From NCBI RefSeq assembly GCF_022346925.1, contig NZ_JAKRNJ010000002.1, forward strand, positions 496,001 through 560,000: a DNA stretch of 64,000 nt. The letters are read 5' to 3'. A program made the position numbers and the translations under genes. The stretch comes from Microvirga sp. ACRRW. GTDB lineage: Bacteria; Pseudomonadota; Alphaproteobacteria; Rhizobiales; Beijerinckiaceae. The notes beneath the pieces are model-generated. The model worked only from the letters and a program-made list of their open reading frames with translations, did no database searches and had not been told where the DNA came from. Position 1 is the stretch's first letter; every line of letters begins with the position of its first letter. This document shows, piece by piece, positions 61,363-64,000 of this stretch.

Positions 61363-62229
61363 TTACTTTTCGAGCCGTGCGATCAGGCTCGACGTATCCC
61401 AGCGGTTGCCGCCCATCTTCTGCACATCGGCATAGAACTGATCGACCAGCGCCGTCACCGGCACGCTTGCGCCGCTCTTGCGCGCTTCGGCCAGGACAAT
61501 GGAGAGGTCCTTGCGCATCCAGTCCACGGCGAAGCCGAAATCGAACTTGCCCTGGTTCATGGTCTTGCCGCGGTTCTCCATCTGCCAGGAGCCGGCGGCA
61601 CCCTTCGAGATCACGTCGAGCACTGCCTCGATGTCGAGCCCGGCCCGCTTGCCGAAATGGATGCCCTCGGCGAGGCCCTGCACGAGGCCCGCGATGCAGA
61701 TCTGGTTGATCATCTTGGTGAGCTGACCTGCACCCGTCTCGCCCATGAGGCGGCAGGCCCGCGCGAAGCTCATGATCGCCGGTTCGGCCTTGGCGTAAGC
61801 ATCCGCATCGCCGCCGCACATCACGGTGAGCACGCCGTTCTCGGCGCCGGCCTGACCGCCGGAAACGGGCGCGTCGACGAAGGCGAAGCCCTTGTCCTTG
61901 GCGGCGGCGTAAAGCTCACGCGCCACTTCCGCCGAGGCGGTGGTGTGATCGACGAAGATCGTGCCCTTGCCCATGCCGTGGAACGCGCCGTCCTCGCCCA
62001 TGGTGACTTGACGAAGATCGTCGTCGTTGCCCACGCAGGCGAACACTATCTCCTGGCCTTGCGCTGCTTCGCGCGGCGTCTTGGCGGCATGGCCGCCATT
62101 CTCGGACACCCATTTGTCGGCCTTCGCAGCCGTGCGGTTATAGACCGTCACCTCGTGGCCCTTCGCCGCGAGATGCCGCGCCATGGGATAGCCCATCACG
62201 CCTAGACCCAGAAAAGCGACCTTCGCCAT
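61363..62229 (-). CDS. 3-hydroxyisobutyrate dehydrogenase-family NAD(P) oxidoreductase
   Basis: A 288-residue beta-hydroxyacid dehydrogenase. N-terminal Rossmann motif FLGLGVMGYPMA, substrate-binding FVDAPVSGGQAGAENG and the catalytic Lys in GAGQLTKMINQ are present. Substrate could be 3-hydroxyisobutyrate, tartronate semialdehyde or a related acid. The start ATG 62229 has GGGAG upstream; the longer frame to 62283 is not needed. Confidence 0.9.
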   Translation of the reverse strand: MAKVAFLGLGVMGYPMARHLAAKGHEVTVYNRTAAKADKWVSENGGHAAKTPREAAQGQEIVFACVGNDDDLRQVTMGEDGAFHGMGKGTIFVDHTTASAEVARELYAAAKDKGFAFVDAPVSGGQAGAENGVLTVMCGGDADAYAKAEPAIMSFARACRLMGETGAGQLTKMINQICIAGLVQGLAEGIHFGKRAGLDIEAVLDVISKGAAGSWQMENRGKTMNQGKFDFGFAVDWMRKDLSIVLAEARKSGASVPVTALVDQFYADVQKMGGNRWDTSSLIARLEK

Positions 62230-62306
62230 CGTCTGCTCCCGAATTGTCCTGTCGGTTGTAGGAACAGAGAGGGCGGGGGTCAAACGAGTCTATTTGATAG
62301 CGCGGT

Positions 62307-63110
62307 CTATTTTATATCGAAGGAAAAGTACTTGGCGCGGATCTGGTCGTAGGTGCCGTCCGCCTTCACCTGCGCGATGGCACGGTTGAAGCGCTCGCGC
62401 AGAGCCTCGTCCTCCTTGCGAAGGCCGATGCCGTAGACCTCGCGGCGATAGGCCGGATCGGCGGGGGCGTCGCCCAGCACGTGGCAGCACTCCCCCTCGC
62501 GGCTCTTCAGGAACTTGGAGAGCAGAAGCTCGTCTCCGAACACCGCATCGAGCCGCCCGACGAGCAGGTCGAGGCTGGCCTCGTCGGCCTTGGCGTAGAG
62601 CGCGATTTCGGAATTGGGGTAGAAGGTCCTGAGATAGGTTTCGTGATCGCTGCGTTCGATGGTGCCGATCTTCTTGCCCGCGAGCGCTTGCGGCGTTACT
62701 TCGCCGAGCTTTGTCTCCTTCGATCCGATGAAGACGGCGGGGATGCGATAATACGGATCGGAGAAAACGATCCTCTTCTGGCGGCGCTCGGTGATTTCAA
62801 GCGAGGACATGATCGCATCGTATTCGCGATTAATCAGGCCTTTGATAATGCCGTCCCATTCATGCTGCACAAGCTCGCAGGATGTCTCCATCACTTCGCA
62901 GAGGCGTTTCAGAAGATCGACCTCGAAGCCCTGCAGCTCATTGGTGGCCGGATCGATCTGATTGAAGGGCGGATAGGCGCCCTCGACCGCAACACGGATT
63001 ACAGGCTTCTGGACGGGTGGCGTCTCTTGCGCAAAGGCCACAGGCGCGGCAAGGCCTGCCAAGAGGCTTGGAAGTAATAAGAGGTTTCGCCCCAAAGCAA
63101 ACGCGTTCAC
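62307..63110 (-). CDS. periplasmic amino-acid-type solute-binding protein
   Basis: A 267-residue type-3 extracellular binding protein: signal peptide (LLLLPSLLAGLAAPVAFAQ), then VEGAYPPFNQIDPATNELQG, EWDGIIKGLINREYDAIMSS, RIPAVFIGSK and DLLVGRLDAVFGD. It should bind a polar amino acid or similar for an ABC importer, but no permease or ATPase is adjacent. The start is GTG with GGAAG upstream. Confidence 0.9.
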   Translation of the reverse strand: MNAFALGRNLLLLPSLLAGLAAPVAFAQETPPVQKPVIRVAVEGAYPPFNQIDPATNELQGFEVDLLKRLCEVMETSCELVQHEWDGIIKGLINREYDAIMSSLEITERRQKRIVFSDPYYRIPAVFIGSKETKLGEVTPQALAGKKIGTIERSDHETYLRTFYPNSEIALYAKADEASLDLLVGRLDAVFGDELLLSKFLKSREGECCHVLGDAPADPAYRREVYGIGLRKEDEALRERFNRAIAQVKADGTYDQIRAKYFSFDIK

Positions 63111-63211
63111 AGTTCTTCCGCCTGTCTGTTGTGCTTTGATATCACGTGAAAAGCCTAAACAGTCAATTGACAGAAAGCCTCACGATTCTGGTGCTTCAAG
63201 TCCGGCGAGGC

Positions 63212-64000
63212 TTAACCTCCCGTCATGCTCATGTGGCGGCCGACGGCGGGTCGGGCGTGATCCCGGTCGATGATGAAGTCGTGCCCCTTGGGCTTACGAG
63301 CGATGGCGTCAGCAATGGCCTGCGTGAGCAGCGCATTGTCTTCCGAGGCGCGCAGAGGCGCGCGCAGATCGGCGGCGTCTTCTTGTCCTAAACACATGAA
63401 GAGCTGGCCCGTGCAGGTCAGGCGTACGCGGTTGCAGCTCTCGCAGAAATTGTGCGTCAGCGGCGTGATGAATCCGAGCCTGCCGCCCGTTTCCGCGACC
63501 TTCACGTAGCGCGCCGGACCGCCGGTGCGGTCGGGAAGATCGTGCAGCGTATAGCGCGTCTCAAGCCGCTCTCTTACCGTCGAGAGGGGGAGATATTGAT
63601 CGACGCGCAGCCCGTCGATCTCGCCTAACGGCATCACCTCGATCAGCGTCAGGTCCATGCCGCGCCCATGGGCCCAGTGCATGAGGCTCTCGATCTCGTG
63701 CTCGTTCACGCCTTTGAGCGCGACAGCGTTGATCTTGACCTTCAGGCCTGCCTTCTGCGCGGCGTCCAATCCTTGAAGCACCTTGGAGAGATTGCCCCAG
63801 CGGGTGATCTGATGGAATTTGTCCGGGTCGAGGGTGTCGATGGACACGTTCACCCGTTTTACGCCGCAGGCCGCCAGTTCTTCCGCGAAGCGCGCGAGCT
63901 GCGAACCGTTGGTGGTGACGGTGAGTTCGTCGAGCGCGCCGGACTCAAGATGACGCGAAAGGGAGCTGAACAGGCTCATGATGTCCCGCCGCACAAGCGG
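63212..64000 (-). CDS. moaA: GTP 3',8-cyclase MoaA, 5' part beyond the window
   Basis: The 3' 263 codons of molybdopterin biosynthesis enzyme MoaA; the frame continues past the right edge (PLVRRDIM is the last readable segment of the GGEPLVR motif). Visible are [13 protein letters not shown], the C-terminal 4Fe-4S site [12 protein letters not shown] with a following Cys in LFMCLG, and the terminal GG needed for activity. The radical-SAM CxxxCxxC lies outside. Its product serves molybdoenzymes such as the xanthine dehydrogenase here. Confidence 0.95.
   Translation of the reverse strand, partial: PLVRRDIMSLFSSLSRHLESGALDELTVTTNGSQLARFAEELAACGVKRVNVSIDTLDPDKFHQITRWGNLSKVLQGLDAAQKAGLKVKINAVALKGVNEHEIESLMHWAHGRGMDLTLIEVMPLGEIDGLRVDQYLPLSTVRERLETRYTLHDLPDRTGGPARYVKVAETGGRLGFITPLTHNFCESCNRVRLTCTGQLFMCLGQEDAADLRAPLRASEDNALLTQAIADAIARKPKGHDFIIDRDHARPAVGRHMSMTGG

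Noticed and set aside
1..64000. CRISPR arrays, tRNA or rRNA genes, insertion sequences
   Set aside because: I looked for regularly spaced repeats, cloverleaf-like sequences and transposase motifs and saw none; I cannot run dedicated searches.

Overview
This window is about 64 kb of high-GC chromosomal DNA from an alphaproteobacterium, most probably a member of the Hyphomicrobiales (Rhizobiales), perhaps close to Methylobacteriaceae or Microvirga. That placement is inferred from gene content and order: the cycHJKL-type ccmIEFH operon, degP - response regulator - kinase - glnE, a PleC/PdhS-type kinase, pepN, and xdhABC-guanine deaminase. There are no rRNA genes, tRNAs, transposases, integrases or CRISPR arrays that I can see.

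Region 1 (about 1.6-22.3 kb) is a gene transfer agent (GTA)-like cluster in canonical Rhodobacter-type order: small and large terminase, portal, two small genes, prohead protease, HK97 capsid, two head-tail connectors, DUF3168, major tail protein, tail assembly chaperones gp10/gp10.1, a short tape measure, gp12 (DUF2460), gp13 (DUF2163), gp14 NlpC/P60 peptidase, gp15 tip/TIM-barrel protein, a DUF2793 fibre protein and an endolysin joined in frame to a holin-like tail. No integrase, repressor or replication gene is present. The cluster is interrupted at gene junctions by genes that are not virion genes: an ABM-like protein, a glycine-zipper lipoprotein with its own terminator, two secreted trypsin-like proteases with complete catalytic triads, a pair of overlapping paralogous lipoproteins, and a DUF465 gene flanked by a 12-bp direct repeat. 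gp10.1 has no usable start codon ahead of its conserved motif, and a correctly phased slippery heptamer near the end of gp10 suggests a -1 frameshift. Just upstream lies a promoter-terminator unit of about 85 nt that looks like a small RNA.

Region 2 (22.3-41.5 kb) is core housekeeping and signalling: a small periplasmic protein plus PhoP/FeuP-type regulator and kinase, behind an 11-bp-period direct repeat that could be an autoregulatory site; the cytochrome c maturation genes ccmI-E-F-H; a DegP-type protease; a second two-component pair; glnE; a large PAS kinase; and pepN.

Region 3 (41.5-48.1 kb) covers gloA and a purine-catabolism run xdhA-xdhB-xdhC-guanine deaminase, followed by an isolated ureE. 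A long hairpin covers part of the xdhA ribosome-binding site, and a palindromic repeat element lies inside the xdhB reading frame.

Region 4 (48.1-64 kb) is mixed: an acyltransferase, ybaK, a small DnaB/RecA-fold ATPase, an unrecognised protein with a phospholipase A2-like motif, dusA, a retropepsin-like membrane protease, cobS/cobT, a nuclease, a uracil-DNA glycosylase-family protein, an enoyl-CoA hydratase, a caspase-fold protein that has lost both catalytic residues, a 3-hydroxyisobutyrate dehydrogenase-family enzyme, an amino-acid-type binding protein and the 3' part of moaA, which runs off the right edge.
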